In this document: positions 31,301 through 38,793 of the stretch, piece by piece
Numbering within the stretch: position 1 is the stretch's first letter
Layout of the letters: the number at the start of each line of letters is the position of its first letter
Origin: Cohnella sp. SGD-V74
GTDB lineage: Bacteria; Bacillota; Bacilli; Paenibacillales; Paenibacillaceae
NCBI RefSeq assembly: GCF_003001675.1
Contig: NZ_PVYW01000001.1
Coordinates: 124,001-188,000, forward strand
Length of the DNA: 64,000 nucleotides
Direction of reading: 5' to 3'
Notes under the pieces: generated by a model
The model's database searches: none
Told to the model about the DNA's origin: nothing
Seen by the model: the letters and a program-made list of their open reading frames with translations, nothing else
Position numbers and translations under genes: made by a program

Positions 31301-31434
31301 CCTTCGTAAAAGACGAAGTTCGGCTTGCCCTCCCGATTGGCGATCGAGCGGCGGAACGTATCCTCCTTCCTCCACTGTTCCAGAACGCGCTGCTCCCGGG
31401 CTCGCGCTTTTTCCTTGACGTCGACTCTTTGCAT
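28342..31434 (-). CDS. ileS: Isoleucyl-tRNA synthetase
   Basis: The class I synthetase charges tRNA-Ile and edits valine. GPPTANGKPHIGHVLGR near residue 50 is the HIGH region, and KMSKSKGNVIDP near 600 the KMSKS loop. A Cys-rich region near 455 (CRCKT-like pair WRCKTPLL) and a C-terminal zinc-like CxxC segment (WTCESCGKEK near 505) also appear. The start is ATG 31434 (MQRVDVKEKA); the longer open frame to 31575 runs through the T-box terminator and is rejected. The 1030-residue length is the eukaryote-like, longer IleS type found in some Firmicutes (IleS2 resembles this), which may resist mupirocin. Confidence 0.94.
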   Translation of the reverse strand: MQRVDVKEKARAREQRVLEQWRKEDTFRRSIANREGKPNFVFYEGPPTANGKPHIGHVLGRVIKDFVSRYKTMAGYRVIRKAGWDTHGLPVELGVEKQLGISGKQEIEKYGVEPFIIKCKESVFEYERQWRELTEAIAYWTDLDDPYITLDNNYIQSVWHILATIHEKGLLYRGHRVSPYCPCCQTTLSSHEVAQGYEDVKDLTATAKFKLKENGDYVLAWTTTPWTLPANVALAVHPELDYVRAKQNGEVYVVAAALADKVLKGEYETLGTVKGRELVGLTYEPLFPYVTVDNAYRVIDAEYVTDASGTGIVHISPAHGEDDYRVARQHGIPMLMVVNGEGKYIAEVTDMAGRFVKDCDVDIVKMLSERGLLFHKERMEHSYPFCWRCKTPLLYYATESWFIKTTAVKDQLIENNKQIQWYPEHLRDGRFGKFLEDLVDWNISRNRYWGTPLNVWTCESCGKEKAPHSIAELRSLAIEDVPETIELHKPYVDDIHLRCECGGKMNRASEVIDVWFDSGSMPFAQYFHPYGDEEKFQEQYPADFICEGIDQTRGWFFSLLAVSTLYNGQVPYKSVISTGHVLDENGQKMSKSKGNVIDPWEIIDEFGTDAFRWSLLADSAPWNSKRFSRGIVGEAKSKVVDTLVNTHAFYALYASIDGYVPSEHARVQSDNKLDRWIVSRLNTLIQEVVKGLDTNDFLNPAKAIETFVDELSNWYVRRSRDRFWGSGLTETKVAAYQTLGEVLLTLSKLIAPYTPFVAEDIYGNLGGEGSVHLADYPQADPTAIDAELEREMAAVRGIVELARNIRNETGLKTRQPLSELLVSLSESFDLSGYEEIVQDEINVKRITIVSDDGGFVNFNLKLNLKVAGKKYGKNVGPIQAAFKAMSSDETRGVVQAGKFEFVSPDDEALTVELEEILVEKEAKTGFASASGGGLTVALNTEITPELEQEGWVREVIRAVQDTRKKLDLPIERRIDLVLDVDAELEAALRAFDHVLRENVLVNEVSFGKTDATEAVQAGEKTIGVAIASKA

Positions 31435-31459
31435 GGGTTTCATCCTTTCGATTGCTTCA

Positions 31460-31768
31460 TTGCTGCTGCGACAAAAACAAAAAGACCCGCCCCCAAAAAA
31501 GGGACGAGTCGAACTCGCGGTACCACCCTTGTTCCACCCGCTCGCAAAAGTAGCGAAGAGACGGCAACTCAGCATCCGGTAACGGCGGACTTCCGGCCTC
31601 GCTTACTGATCGCGGCTGCATAACAGCAACGCGTCGTTCGGCAGGCGTCTCGGGGAGGATATTCGGCGCATCCTTCGCATTGGCTCGCACCTTCCGCCAA
31701 CTCTCTGAGCTTGGGTATCGCGCTTACTCGTTCCCGTCTTCAACGTTGCAGTTCATTCATAATACCCT
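31460..31768 (-). promoter_or_regulatory. T-box riboswitch leader of ileS (isoleucine)
   Basis: The minus strand carries Stem I features (AGAGAGTTGGCGG, GGTGCGAGCC), the T-box AGGGTGGTACCGCG (31516-31529) and then a terminator hairpin (GACTCGTCCC with GGGGCGGGTC, 31484-31510) followed by TTTTTGTTTTT. GAATATC in the distal Stem I strand is the likely ATC specifier. Uncharged tRNA-Ile would favour the antiterminator. The element explains the entire gap between ileS and divIVA. Confidence 0.9.
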
Positions 31769-31797
31769 ATTATACTTCCCCGTTTCGTTCCCCGCAA
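31769..31797 (-). promoter_or_regulatory. Sigma-A promoter of ileS
   Basis: On the minus strand TTGCGG, a 17-base spacer and TATAAT (31769-31774) precede the T-box leader. The site lies just past the end of divIVA. Confidence 0.75.
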
Positions 31798-31801
31798 CCG
31801 C

Positions 31802-32287
31802 TCAGGCTTCAATTCCCCGCGGCTCGCGCCCTTCAAGCGATTCCCAGCCGTCCTGCGACAGCAGCTCCATCTGGGATTCGATCAACGCGCGGAAACGCGC
31901 CCGGTAGATCGTCGCTTGCTTCTTCAGCTCTTCGACCTCGAGCGCGATTTTGCGGGATTTCGCCAGCGCGTCGTTGATGATGCGGTCGGCGTTCTTCTCC
32001 GCTTCCTTCACGATCAGATGCGCTTCCTTCTTCGCGTTGTTCCTCAGCTCGTCCGCCGCTTCTTGCGCAACGATGATCGTTTTGCTCAACGTCTCTTCGA
32101 TGTTCGAGAAATGGCCCAGCTTATCCTGGGAAGCGGCGACCATATTTTGCAATTCCTTGTTCTCGCGGATCATCGCTTCGTAATCCTTGATAATCTGATC
32201 GAGAAACTCGTTGACTTGATCTTCGTCGTAACCGCGAAGGCGGCGGGCGAATTCTTTGTTATGGATGTCTAGTGGTGTCAGTGGCAT
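31802..32287 (-). CDS. divIVA: DivIVA, pole/septum placement protein
   Basis: DivIVA binds curved membrane and recruits division-site and sporulation partners. The N-terminal membrane-binding block PLTPLDIHNKEFARRLRGYD has the family's Phe/Arg core, and coiled coil extends from about residue 25 to 140. I use ATG 32287 (MPLTPL), 7-8 bases behind GAGGAGGT, not the upstream ATG 32317. Length 161. It is the end of the ylm operon. Confidence 0.95.
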   Translation of the reverse strand: MPLTPLDIHNKEFARRLRGYDEDQVNEFLDQIIKDYEAMIRENKELQNMVAASQDKLGHFSNIEETLSKTIIVAQEAADELRNNAKKEAHLIVKEAEKNADRIINDALAKSRKIALEVEELKKQATIYRARFRALIESQMELLSQDGWESLEGREPRGIEA

Positions 32288-32371
32288 CGGTGCACCTCCT
32301 CGGTTCCTGATTTCCAAGTAGCCTATTCACAACATCAATTCGACGAAAGCTGAAAAATTCCTTCTGCAATT

Positions 32372-33157
32372 CTACACAAATTTCCCGATGCGCACCCGGG
32401 TTCTGCCGCTTTTCGACACGCCCTCCACGTCGATGATCTTAAATCGGCCGAAGCCTTTCATCGACACGACGTCGCCGACTCTGAGCGGATGCGACGGATC
32501 CTCCACCGGCTTCCAGCTCACGCGGCATCTGCCCGCCTTGATCGGATCCACGATCTTCGCCCGGCTGAGCCGGAAAACGTCGCTCGCAATCCCGTCAAGC
32601 CGCATCGAAGCGACGGACAGCACCTGCTCCTGCAGCTCGACTTTGGCTTCGCGCAGCTCGAAGAGCGGCCTTACGGAGACACTGACGTCTACGCGGTGCG
32701 CCTGCTTCATATGCCCGACGAGAAAATCCCCGATTTCCTCCGCGATCAGCGCATGGCAGCCCGCCTCGCTGACGTGGAGATCGCCGATTTTGTCCCGCTT
32801 GATGCCAAGACCGAGCAAAGCGCCCAAGTAATCTCCGTGATCCAGATCGGCAATTTTCCGATCGTCCGAAGCGATGTCGAGGACGACGATTCCCATATCC
32901 TCGTCGTCCAGCACACGGTAGTCGGGAGCGACCAACGCCCGCTTCCTCTCGGAGTGCGGGCTTCCGCCGTCCAGCCGCACCTGGGCGTCCGGCTCCCGGT
33001 TCGCCAGCGTAAACAAAATATGCGCCTGGCGCGGATCGAGAAAATCCGTCCGCTTCGTCTCGTGACGTTCGGCGGCTCTCTCGACCCACTCCAAGGCGCG
33101 ATCCACGAATGCTTTTTCATCGGGATGAAAATGCTCGTAAAGACTTGTACGCGACAT
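32372..33157 (-). CDS. ylmH: YlmH, S4-domain RNA-binding protein
   Basis: The 261-residue protein ends in an S4 RNA-binding domain (about 185-255, with PLRVGDVVSMKGFGRF). The N-terminal part (HFHPDEKAFVDRALEWVERA) is typical of YlmH. Family members bind rRNA or tRNA-peptide complexes and help ribosome quality control; the gene's proximity to division genes is conserved in Bacillales. It lies 6 bases downstream of ylmG. Confidence 0.9.
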   Translation of the reverse strand: MSRTSLYEHFHPDEKAFVDRALEWVERAAERHETKRTDFLDPRQAHILFTLANREPDAQVRLDGGSPHSERKRALVAPDYRVLDDEDMGIVVLDIASDDRKIADLDHGDYLGALLGLGIKRDKIGDLHVSEAGCHALIAEEIGDFLVGHMKQAHRVDVSVSVRPLFELREAKVELQEQVLSVASMRLDGIASDVFRLSRAKIVDPIKAGRCRVSWKPVEDPSHPLRVGDVVSMKGFGRFKIIDVEGVSKSGRTRVRIGKFV

Positions 33158-33163
33158 AGGCGC

Positions 33164-33433
33164 TTACCCGAACAGGAATCTCAGCACGGCGATCAACCCT
33201 TGCGCGACGAAACCGAGCGCGAAGTAGGCGATGATCGGGGAGATGTCCAGCATGCCGCCGATCGGAGGAATCAGCTTGCGGAAAGGTCTCAAATACGGTT
33301 CCACCAATTTGCCGAGCAGCTCGCCGACGAAGCTCTCCTTCACGGCAGGCAGCCAAGACATGAGCACGTAAATGATGATCATGTATGAGTAGATGCGGTA
33401 CACAATGCCAATATAAGTTTCTAATTGCTCCAA
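33164..33433 (-). CDS. ylmG: YlmG/YggT membrane protein
   Basis: The 89-residue protein has two hydrophobic helices (about 8-27 and 64-88) around a basic loop with [13 protein letters not shown], the YggT pattern. TTG 33433 is the start with GAGGTG 8 bases before. Its chloroplast relatives affect nucleoid and membrane layout; the bacterial role is unclear. Confidence 0.9.
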   Translation of the reverse strand: MEQLETYIGIVYRIYSYMIIIYVLMSWLPAVKESFVGELLGKLVEPYLRPFRKLIPPIGGMLDISPIIAYFALGFVAQGLIAVLRFLFG

Positions 33434-33440
33434 CCTGGTG

Positions 33441-33902
33441 TCACCTCATTTTGGGATAGTCGACGGATTCCTCGGACAACATTTCCGTGATCGTTCCCGA
33501 CACTTCCACCGAATCCGGCGTACAGAGGAAAATGTCCGATCCCAGCTTGGAGATATGGCCGCCGAGGGCGTACACGGTGCCGCTCAGAAAATCGACGATC
33601 CGAATCGCCTGATCTCTTCTGACGCGCTGCAGATTAACGACGACCGAGCGTCGCGACTTCAAGTGATCCGCGATTTCCTGCGCTTCATCGTAAGAACGGG
33701 GCTCCGTGAGAACGACGCGGGCGGCCTTCTGGGAATGAATGCTCACGACGTTGTTCTTACTCGAATGTCTACGCGTTTCGAACGCGGGGGTTTCAATTTC
33801 CTGCTCCTCGTTCTCGGCGGCGAAACGTTCGCGCTCCGCCTCCTGCTGTTCCTGTTCTTCCTGCAACCCCAAGTAATTAAGAAACCGATTCATGACACCC
33901 AT
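33441..33902 (-). CDS. sepF: SepF, FtsZ-anchoring division protein
   Basis: SepF bundles FtsZ and ties it to membrane. ATG 33902 ([13 protein letters not shown]) follows GGAGGG. The N-terminal amphipathic helix anchors to membrane. A Glu/Gln-rich linker follows, then the core domain (about 65-150) with [19 protein letters not shown] and [14 protein letters not shown]. The 153-residue size is usual. It sits in the conserved ylmE-sepF-ylmG order, and acts redundantly with FtsA. Confidence 0.94.
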   Translation of the reverse strand: MGVMNRFLNYLGLQEEQEQQEAERERFAAENEEQEIETPAFETRRHSSKNNVVSIHSQKAARVVLTEPRSYDEAQEIADHLKSRRSVVVNLQRVRRDQAIRIVDFLSGTVYALGGHISKLGSDIFLCTPDSVEVSGTITEMLSEESVDYPKMR

Positions 33903-33904
33903 GC

Positions 33905-34603
33905 CTATCCCTCCTCTATTTCTTCTTTCCCTACGAGCACCGTTCCCAAACGCACCCAAGTCGCGCCTTCTTCCACGGCCACCTCGAAATCGTTGGACAT
34001 TCCCATCGACAGCTCCGTCAACGGCTCGTCTAGAGCGGAAGATGCGTTCAATTCATCCTTTAGCTGTCTTAACGCTCGGAAAACCGGCCTGGTCTCCTCG
34101 GGTTCGCTTTCGTACGGCGCCATCGTCATCAGGCCGATCGGCTTGATGCGATCGAACCTTCGCAGCTCCTCCAGAAAAGATTTGACCGCTCCCGGCTCCA
34201 GTCCGTGCTTGGACTGCTCGCCCGAAACATTCACCTGCAGGAGGCAGGGGACCGACAAGCCGAGCGTCTGCGCCCGCTTGTGGATCGCTTCGGCCAGCGA
34301 AGCGCGGTCCAACGAATGGACGTAGTCGAATTTGCCGATAACGTCTTTGACTTTATTCGTCTGCAAGGAACCTATGTAGTGGAAAACGGCTTGTCCCTTC
34401 AGCGCTTCCCATTTCGCCTTCGCGTCGGGCCAGCGGTTTTCTCCGATATGAGTCACGCCTTCACGCACGACGGCTTCCGCCGTGGCGGTCGATACGTACT
34501 TGGTGACCGCGATAATGCGCACATCCTCGCGTCGCCTGCCGCTCCTCGAACATGCCTGCTCCAGCCGGTTTTCCACGTCTCGCAGACGGCCTTCCAATGC
34601 CAC
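33905..34603 (-). CDS. ylmE: YggS/YlmE PLP-homeostasis protein
   Basis: This PLP-binding TIM barrel keeps free PLP in balance (PLPBP family). The PLP-lysine region [10 protein letters not shown] lies near residue 30; [14 protein letters not shown] and GLMTMAP are family blocks. GTG 34603 follows GAGGTGA. It ends 2 bases before sepF. Confidence 0.94.
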   Translation of the reverse strand: MALEGRLRDVENRLEQACSRSGRRREDVRIIAVTKYVSTATAEAVVREGVTHIGENRWPDAKAKWEALKGQAVFHYIGSLQTNKVKDVIGKFDYVHSLDRASLAEAIHKRAQTLGLSVPCLLQVNVSGEQSKHGLEPGAVKSFLEELRRFDRIKPIGLMTMAPYESEPEETRPVFRALRQLKDELNASSALDEPLTELSMGMSNDFEVAVEEGATWVRLGTVLVGKEEIEEG

Positions 34604-34610
34604 GAAACGA

Positions 34611-35423
34611 TCACCTCGATTTTCTGCCCAACCAGCTCATCATCCGCCCCGTCGCTCCCTTTTCTTTCCGATGGGAAAACAACAGGTCCGTGCGACAGCT
34701 CGTACACCATGAAGATATTTCGATGCGGCTCGGCAATATTCCTGCTTTTATCATAAGTTGTCGGTTCAAATGTTTCAAGTTAAGCTGTGCCCGATCGCCA
34801 ATTTCGTTCGGTCTGACGATTTCTTCCGTCGAAGTATCCAATAAAGGCCGCACGTGTTTCAACACCGATTCATCCACTTCGTAGCAGCAATCGCCGATCG
34901 ACGGTCCGATGGCCGCTCTCATGTTTTCCGGCCGGACTCCGTATATCTCGCGCATCTTCTCGACCGTCTTGACTGCAATTTCGGACACGGTTCCCTTCCA
35001 GCCGGCATGGGCCAGTCCCATCGCTCCCGTTACGGGATCGTGAAAATAAAGCGGAACGCAATCGGCGTAAAACATCGCAAGCAGCACGTCCGGCTTGTTC
35101 GTAATCATCGCGTCTGTGTCGGCAATAGCCGTCTCCCGGCTCGTTCGTCCCCGTCCGATATCCTCCGTCTTAACCACGTAAACGTCGTTTCCGTGCACCT
35201 GCTCCGCGCAAGTGAAGGCCGCAAAATCCCAGCCCAGCGACTCGGCCATCGTCTCCCGGTTCGAGACGACCGCCAGCGGGTCGTCCCCGACGTGCAGAGC
35301 CACGTTCCCGGCGCGTCTCGTCGTAAAACCCGCGGTCAGCCCGTCGTCCGTCCCGCACCAAATCTGCAGCATAAACAAAGACGAAGGCTGTCCCTTCTCT
35401 TCGCGCAATACAAAAGGCTCCAA
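34611..35423 (-). CDS. pgeF: PgeF (YlmD), peptidoglycan editing/polyphenol oxidase-like protein
   Basis: This copper/zinc-type laccase-domain family (DUF152) is now linked to removing mis-incorporated L-serine from peptidoglycan precursors. HGNDVYV, ADCVPLYFHDP and LAHAGWKGTV carry the His/Cys ligands near residues 80, 125 and 145; AIGPSIGDCCYEV follows. TTG 35423 is supported by GGAGGT. Length 270 is typical. Confidence 0.92.
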   Translation of the reverse strand: MEPFVLREEKGQPSSLFMLQIWCGTDDGLTAGFTTRRAGNVALHVGDDPLAVVSNRETMAESLGWDFAAFTCAEQVHGNDVYVVKTEDIGRGRTSRETAIADTDAMITNKPDVLLAMFYADCVPLYFHDPVTGAMGLAHAGWKGTVSEIAVKTVEKMREIYGVRPENMRAAIGPSIGDCCYEVDESVLKHVRPLLDTSTEEIVRPNEIGDRAQLNLKHLNRQLMIKAGILPSRIEISSWCTSCRTDLLFSHRKEKGATGRMMSWLGRKSR

Positions 35424-35495
35424 CCTATCGCACCTCCGACCCCAAGTGTACCATAGCCGCGGCGCAAGCGGAAGAAAAGCGCGCCCGCCGGCACG

Positions 35496-35774
35496 CTATC
35501 TCCCCGAGTGCGCATCCCCGTCCTCCAGCCGGTACACCTTCGCATCGTCCAGCCGGACCAGCACGACGTCGGTTCCGATCTTGACGATGTTCCGCCATGG
35601 AATAACGACGTCATTGCCCCCGCCAAACATCCCGAACAGCCTCGTCGAAGTCGGCACCACAATCGAATCGATGCGCCCCTGCCGCAAATCAAGCTCCAGA
35701 TCGCTCACCTGCCCGAGCTTCTTCCCGTCGACGATGTTGATTACGTCCTTCGTCTGAAAATCCGATATTTTCAT
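35496..35774 (-). CDS. ylmC: YlmC/YmxH PRC-barrel sporulation protein
   Basis: The 92-residue protein holds a PRC-barrel (GKKLGQVSDLELDLRQGRID near residue 18 and VIPWRNIVKIGTDVVLV near 60). This is the YlmC/YmxH pattern. ATG 35774 follows GGGGG. It heads the ylm operon, although Bacillus places ylmA before it. Function unknown. Confidence 0.87.
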   Translation of the reverse strand: MKISDFQTKDVINIVDGKKLGQVSDLELDLRQGRIDSIVVPTSTRLFGMFGGGNDVVIPWRNIVKIGTDVVLVRLDDAKVYRLEDGDAHSGR

Positions 35775-35879
35775 CCGTTCACGCCCCCAGTCCGCCCCGG
35801 GCACTCGTACCCTGCTATTAAATATATGATCCTCCTGGGAAAAATGTACGATGCCCCTTCATTCTCTCGCATTTTCTTG

Positions 35880-36048
35880 CCTTACAGCCATTATCCCGTT
35901 CGCTCAGTTAGCCAGCCCTATCGGCGGCGCCTTATTTCACTCGCCTGGCTCCTATCGCCATTATCCCGTTCCTTCAGGACACCACACTGCGGCGCAACTC
36001 ATGAGCTCTTTTTTTCTCCTTACGGCCATTATCCCCTTGACTCAGTGA
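35880..36048 (+). repeat. Intergenic repeat family, locus 2 left array (3 copies)
   Basis: Copies start near 35881, 35951 and 36019. Each has CCATTATCCC and then CTCAG (the middle one has TTCAG). Spacing is about 70 and 68 bp, unlike the exact 60 bp at locus 1. All read rightward, toward the IS1595-like gene. The gap 35775-36384 between the divergent ylmC and IS1595-like genes holds these repeats and AT-rich sequence, with no other gene seen. Confidence 0.85.
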
Positions 36049-36252
36049 GAGAGCTTCTTAAGACTTTTCAGAGAAGTGCAGATAGATCCAGGAAAGCCTG
36101 GATAAATTCAAGCACATCCAAACGCACGCTCCCATACCAGAAAAAGCTGCAAGCAATTAACCATAGCTGGAGAAGTCCAGATACAACTAAATTCAGCTAA
36201 TTGAATTGATTTTACCAGATTCACCAGATTCACAACTTCAACTAAGCTCCGC

Positions 36253-36282
36253 TAGATGCCCACTATCCCATCGGCTCAGAAT
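36253..36282 (+). repeat. Intergenic repeat family, single diverged copy
   Basis: AGATGCCCACTATCCCATCGG then CTCAGAATC is a weaker copy about 100 bp upstream of the IS1595-like gene. It is inverted relative to the copy at 37437 beyond the gene's 3' end. Confidence 0.75.
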
Positions 36283-36311
36283 CCTTATAAATCTCGAATA
36301 AAAGTTAAAAT

Positions 36312-36366
36312 GCACTTGAAAAACTAGAAAAAATAGTATATTCTAAAACAAGAACAAACGTTCGCG
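36312..36366 (+). promoter_or_regulatory. Promoter with LexA-like (SOS) box
   Basis: TTGAAA, a 17-base spacer and TATTCT form a plausible sigma-A promoter, and GAAC-AAAC-GTTC lies at 36352-36363. The 14-base block differs from the Bacillus consensus CGAAC-N4-GTTCG only at the first base (A for C). It sits where a repressor would block initiation. The IS1595-like ATG is 22 bases downstream, behind GGGGAGGG. Confidence 0.65.
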
Positions 36367-36384
36367 AAAGGGGAGGGTTAGGGA

Positions 36385-37308
36385 ATGGAAAACGGCGTAA
36401 CTTTCGAGCAATTTTGCGACAAATTTAAGGATGAACAATCTTGCATCCAAGCCTTGTTTGCTGCGCGTTGGCCGCATGGATTCCGTTGTCCGCAATGCTC
36501 TCACCCGCATTTCTATGAGATTCGGACACGACGCCTGCCCTTATACGAGTGCCGTTCCTGTCGAGTGCAAACCTCGCTAATTACCGGCACAATCATGGAA
36601 GGCAGCCGCACACCTCTCCGCTTATGGTTCCAGGCTATCTTCCTTCATGCCCGCCCGCGGGGCATCAGCGCGTTAAGACTCGCCGAAATCATCGGGACAA
36701 CTTATAAAACAGCCTGGCTTATCTGCCAAAAAATACGACAAGCCATGTCTACGGCCGATTCCAAGGAGCTTCTGGGCGGATTCGTGCGAATCAATTGCGG
36801 CGTTTACGGCCGCCCTTACAATCCGACCGTATTTCGCCATCCGCAGGAACAGCCTTTGCTTGCAGCGGCAACACTAGACGACAACGGGCAATTTTCTTAC
36901 GTGAAAATCAAGCAGGTCCCCGACAACTATTTGATTCACGACCGGATTACGAACGGGGGCAAGCACCATTTTGTGGACCACCATGTCTCCCCCGATGCGA
37001 AAGACGTTCGCGCCGTTATTTTGAGATTCAGCGGCGATCGTTACTGGCCGCTAATTGAGCTGTGCAAGCGTGCAAGCAACTGGATCAATTATACGTTTAG
37101 CGGAATCGGACCCAAGCATCTGCAATCCTATCTTGACCAGTTCTGTTTCGGCGTGAACAATCTCGACAGGCCCTCCAGCCTGTTCCTCCATCTGCTTCAA
37201 TGCGCCGTCTCATCAACCGCCGTGACCTACCCTCAGTTGACCAGCCGTATCGACCACTCCGACAAACACAAACTCATCTACAACAAGTTGCTTAAAGAAG
37301 CCGTTTAA
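36385..37308 (+). CDS. IS1595-family-like protein, apparently lacking catalytic residues
   Basis: The 307-residue protein begins with the transposase zinc-ribbon of IS1595 elements: C35-x2-C38 (CPQC) and C56-x2-C59 (CRSC). A helix-turn-helix-like region follows (about 92-120), and then an ISXO2-like domain (about 131-270). That domain keeps late features such as SGIGPKHLQSYLDQFCF. The place of the first catalytic acidic pair reads GFVRINCGVYG instead of the usual VEVDETYIGG, and I find no obvious second Asp or final Glu. It is an intact frame with good codon choice, so it looks maintained, not decaying. It is preceded by a LexA-like box and bracketed by repeats. Function unknown; DNA binding is likely. 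Confidence 0.75.
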   Translation: MENGVTFEQFCDKFKDEQSCIQALFAARWPHGFRCPQCSHPHFYEIRTRRLPLYECRSCRVQTSLITGTIMEGSRTPLRLWFQAIFLHARPRGISALRLAEIIGTTYKTAWLICQKIRQAMSTADSKELLGGFVRINCGVYGRPYNPTVFRHPQEQPLLAAATLDDNGQFSYVKIKQVPDNYLIHDRITNGGKHHFVDHHVSPDAKDVRAVILRFSGDRYWPLIELCKRASNWINYTFSGIGPKHLQSYLDQFCFGVNNLDRPSSLFLHLLQCAVSSTAVTYPQLTSRIDHSDKHKLIYNKLLKEAV

Positions 37309-37436
37309 ACCTTCCTTTCTCTCTTCGAATTCTAACCATCACTTGTTCCGAGGGTGACTGGGTTTATTTCCTGCATTTATAGGTATGAGTTACCTTTCTG
37401 CTCCGCCAACCCTTTTGAAGAAAATGCTGAGCTCCT

Positions 37437-37467
37437 GAGCCAAGGGGATAATGGCTATAAGGGCCGA
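37437..37467 (-). repeat. Intergenic repeat family, locus 2 right copy 1 (inverted)
   Basis: Plus-strand CTGAGCCAAGGGGATAATGG then CTATAAGG is the inverted counterpart of the copy at 36253, so the two could be ends of one element enclosing the IS1595-like gene (about 1.2 kb). Confidence 0.8.
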
Positions 37468-37516
37468 GATGAGCTACATGAGCCTGAGCGGCTAGATGGC
37501 CTGAGAGCCTGTGGGG

Positions 37517-37548
37517 CTTGAGGACTTGAGGACTTGAGGACTTGAGGA
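37517..37548. repeat. 8-bp tandem repeat CTTGAGGA, four copies
   Basis: Four perfect CTTGAGGA units in a row lie in the non-coding gap between the IS1595-like gene and sigG. The surrounding G/A-rich sequence holds looser CTGGA/CTTGA variants. The rest of 37309-37914 holds repeat copies but no gene I can support. Confidence 0.8.
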
Positions 37549-37800
37549 GTCTTGGGGACTCGAAGAGAGCTTAAAGACTGGATAGGCGGCAGGCTAGACG
37601 GGTTGGAAGGTTGGCGGACTGAAAGGGCTGGAGAACTGAGGGGATTCTGCCGATGTCGAGCGGTGCAGAAAATGTGCAGAGTACATGTAAAGTTAACGCG
37701 TAGTGATTGTAGAGTCGCTGCAGAGTAGATGCACAGTGGATGGAGGCAGATAGGATGAATGAAGGTGGAGAATGCAGAGAAGCTGCCTCAGGCGTTTTGT

Positions 37801-37832
37801 TCTGAGTCGACGGGATAATGGCTATAAGAGAG
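37801..37832 (-). repeat. Intergenic repeat family, locus 2 right copy 2 (inverted)
   Basis: Plus-strand TTCTGAGTCGACGGGATAATG then GCTATAAG is a well-kept inverted copy about 85 bases past the end of sigG. Confidence 0.8.
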
Positions 37833-37914
37833 AAAAAAGAAGATGGCGCCATCAGGCATCCATCCTCTTCTTCGTGTGCTGCTAATTAAATTTTGATGTG
37901 CTTGCTCTTGGTAA

Positions 37915-38697
37915 TCAGGTTTTGACGTGCTTCTGCATTTGTTGTATGGCCGACTTCTCGAGGCGGGAAACCTGGGCTTGCGAGATGCCGATCTCGTCGG
38001 CGACTTCCATCTGGGTTTTGCCTTCGAAGAACCTCATGGACAAGATCATTTTTTCGCGGTCGTTAAGCTTTCTCATCGCTTCGCGCAGAGCGATCTCCTC
38101 GATCCACTGAATGTCCTTGTTGCGTTCGTCGCTGATCTGATCCATCACGAAGATCGGGTCTCCTCCGTCGTGATAGATCGGCTCGAACAAAGACACGGGA
38201 TCTTGGATGGCGTCCAAAGCGAACACGATGTCTTCCTTCGGTACGTTCAGCACTTCCGATATTTCCAGGATGGTCGGTTCCCTGGAGTGCTGATTCGTCA
38301 GTTGATCCCGGACCTGCAGCGCTTTGTAGGCAATATCTCTGAGGCTTCGGGATACGCGGATCGGGTTGTTATCCCTGAGATAGCGGCGGATCTCTCCGAT
38401 GATCATCGGGACGGCGTAAGTGGAAAACCGGACGTTCTGGCTCAGATCGAAATTGTCGATCGCCTTCATCAGTCCGATGCAGCCGACCTGGAAAAGGTCG
38501 TCCACGAATTCTCCGCGATTGTTAAATCGCTGAATTACGCTGAGTACGAGCCGCAAGTTGCCATTCACTAATTTTTCCCTGGCGGAAATCTCTCCACGGG
38601 TTTGCAGAGCGAGAAACAACTCCCTCATTTCGGCATTGGTGAGGACAGGCAGCTTTGAGGTGTCCACTCCACAAATCTCCACTTTGTTACGGGTCAA
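37915..38697 (-). CDS. sigG: RNA polymerase sigma-G (forespore)
   Basis: Sigma-G drives late forespore transcription. RNKVEICGVDTSKLP at the N-terminus is the SigG signature, and region 2 (VNGNLRLVLSVIQRFNNRGE, then DDLFQVGCIGLMKAIDNFD) and region 4.2 (MEVADEIGISQAQVSRLEKSA) are intact. TTG 38697 sits 7 bases behind GGAGGA and gives 260 residues, the same as Bacillus SigG; upstream Mets are unsupported. It follows sigE with a short gap. Confidence 0.95.
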   Translation of the reverse strand: MTRNKVEICGVDTSKLPVLTNAEMRELFLALQTRGEISAREKLVNGNLRLVLSVIQRFNNRGEFVDDLFQVGCIGLMKAIDNFDLSQNVRFSTYAVPMIIGEIRRYLRDNNPIRVSRSLRDIAYKALQVRDQLTNQHSREPTILEISEVLNVPKEDIVFALDAIQDPVSLFEPIYHDGGDPIFVMDQISDERNKDIQWIEEIALREAMRKLNDREKMILSMRFFEGKTQMEVADEIGISQAQVSRLEKSAIQQMQKHVKT

Positions 38698-38730
38698 AGG
38701 CAATTCCTCCCGGGGAGCAGCATTAATGTA

Positions 38731-38759
38731 AAGTATCTCCGGGAAGGGGGTTTTTATTC
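38731..38759 (-). promoter_or_regulatory. Candidate sigma-F/G promoter of sigG
   Basis: On the minus strand GAATA and GATACTT are spaced about 17 bases apart, close to the forespore promoter pattern (GNATA and CATNNTA). The site lies between sigE and sigG, about 35 bases before the sigG start. Confidence 0.4.
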
Positions 38760-38793
38760 CCATGGACAAGAACCCCGAATTTTCTTACAATTT

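Noticed and set aside
31435..31575. Longer IleS N-terminus
   Set aside because: The extension encodes T-box and terminator sequence; ATG 31434 matches the family start.
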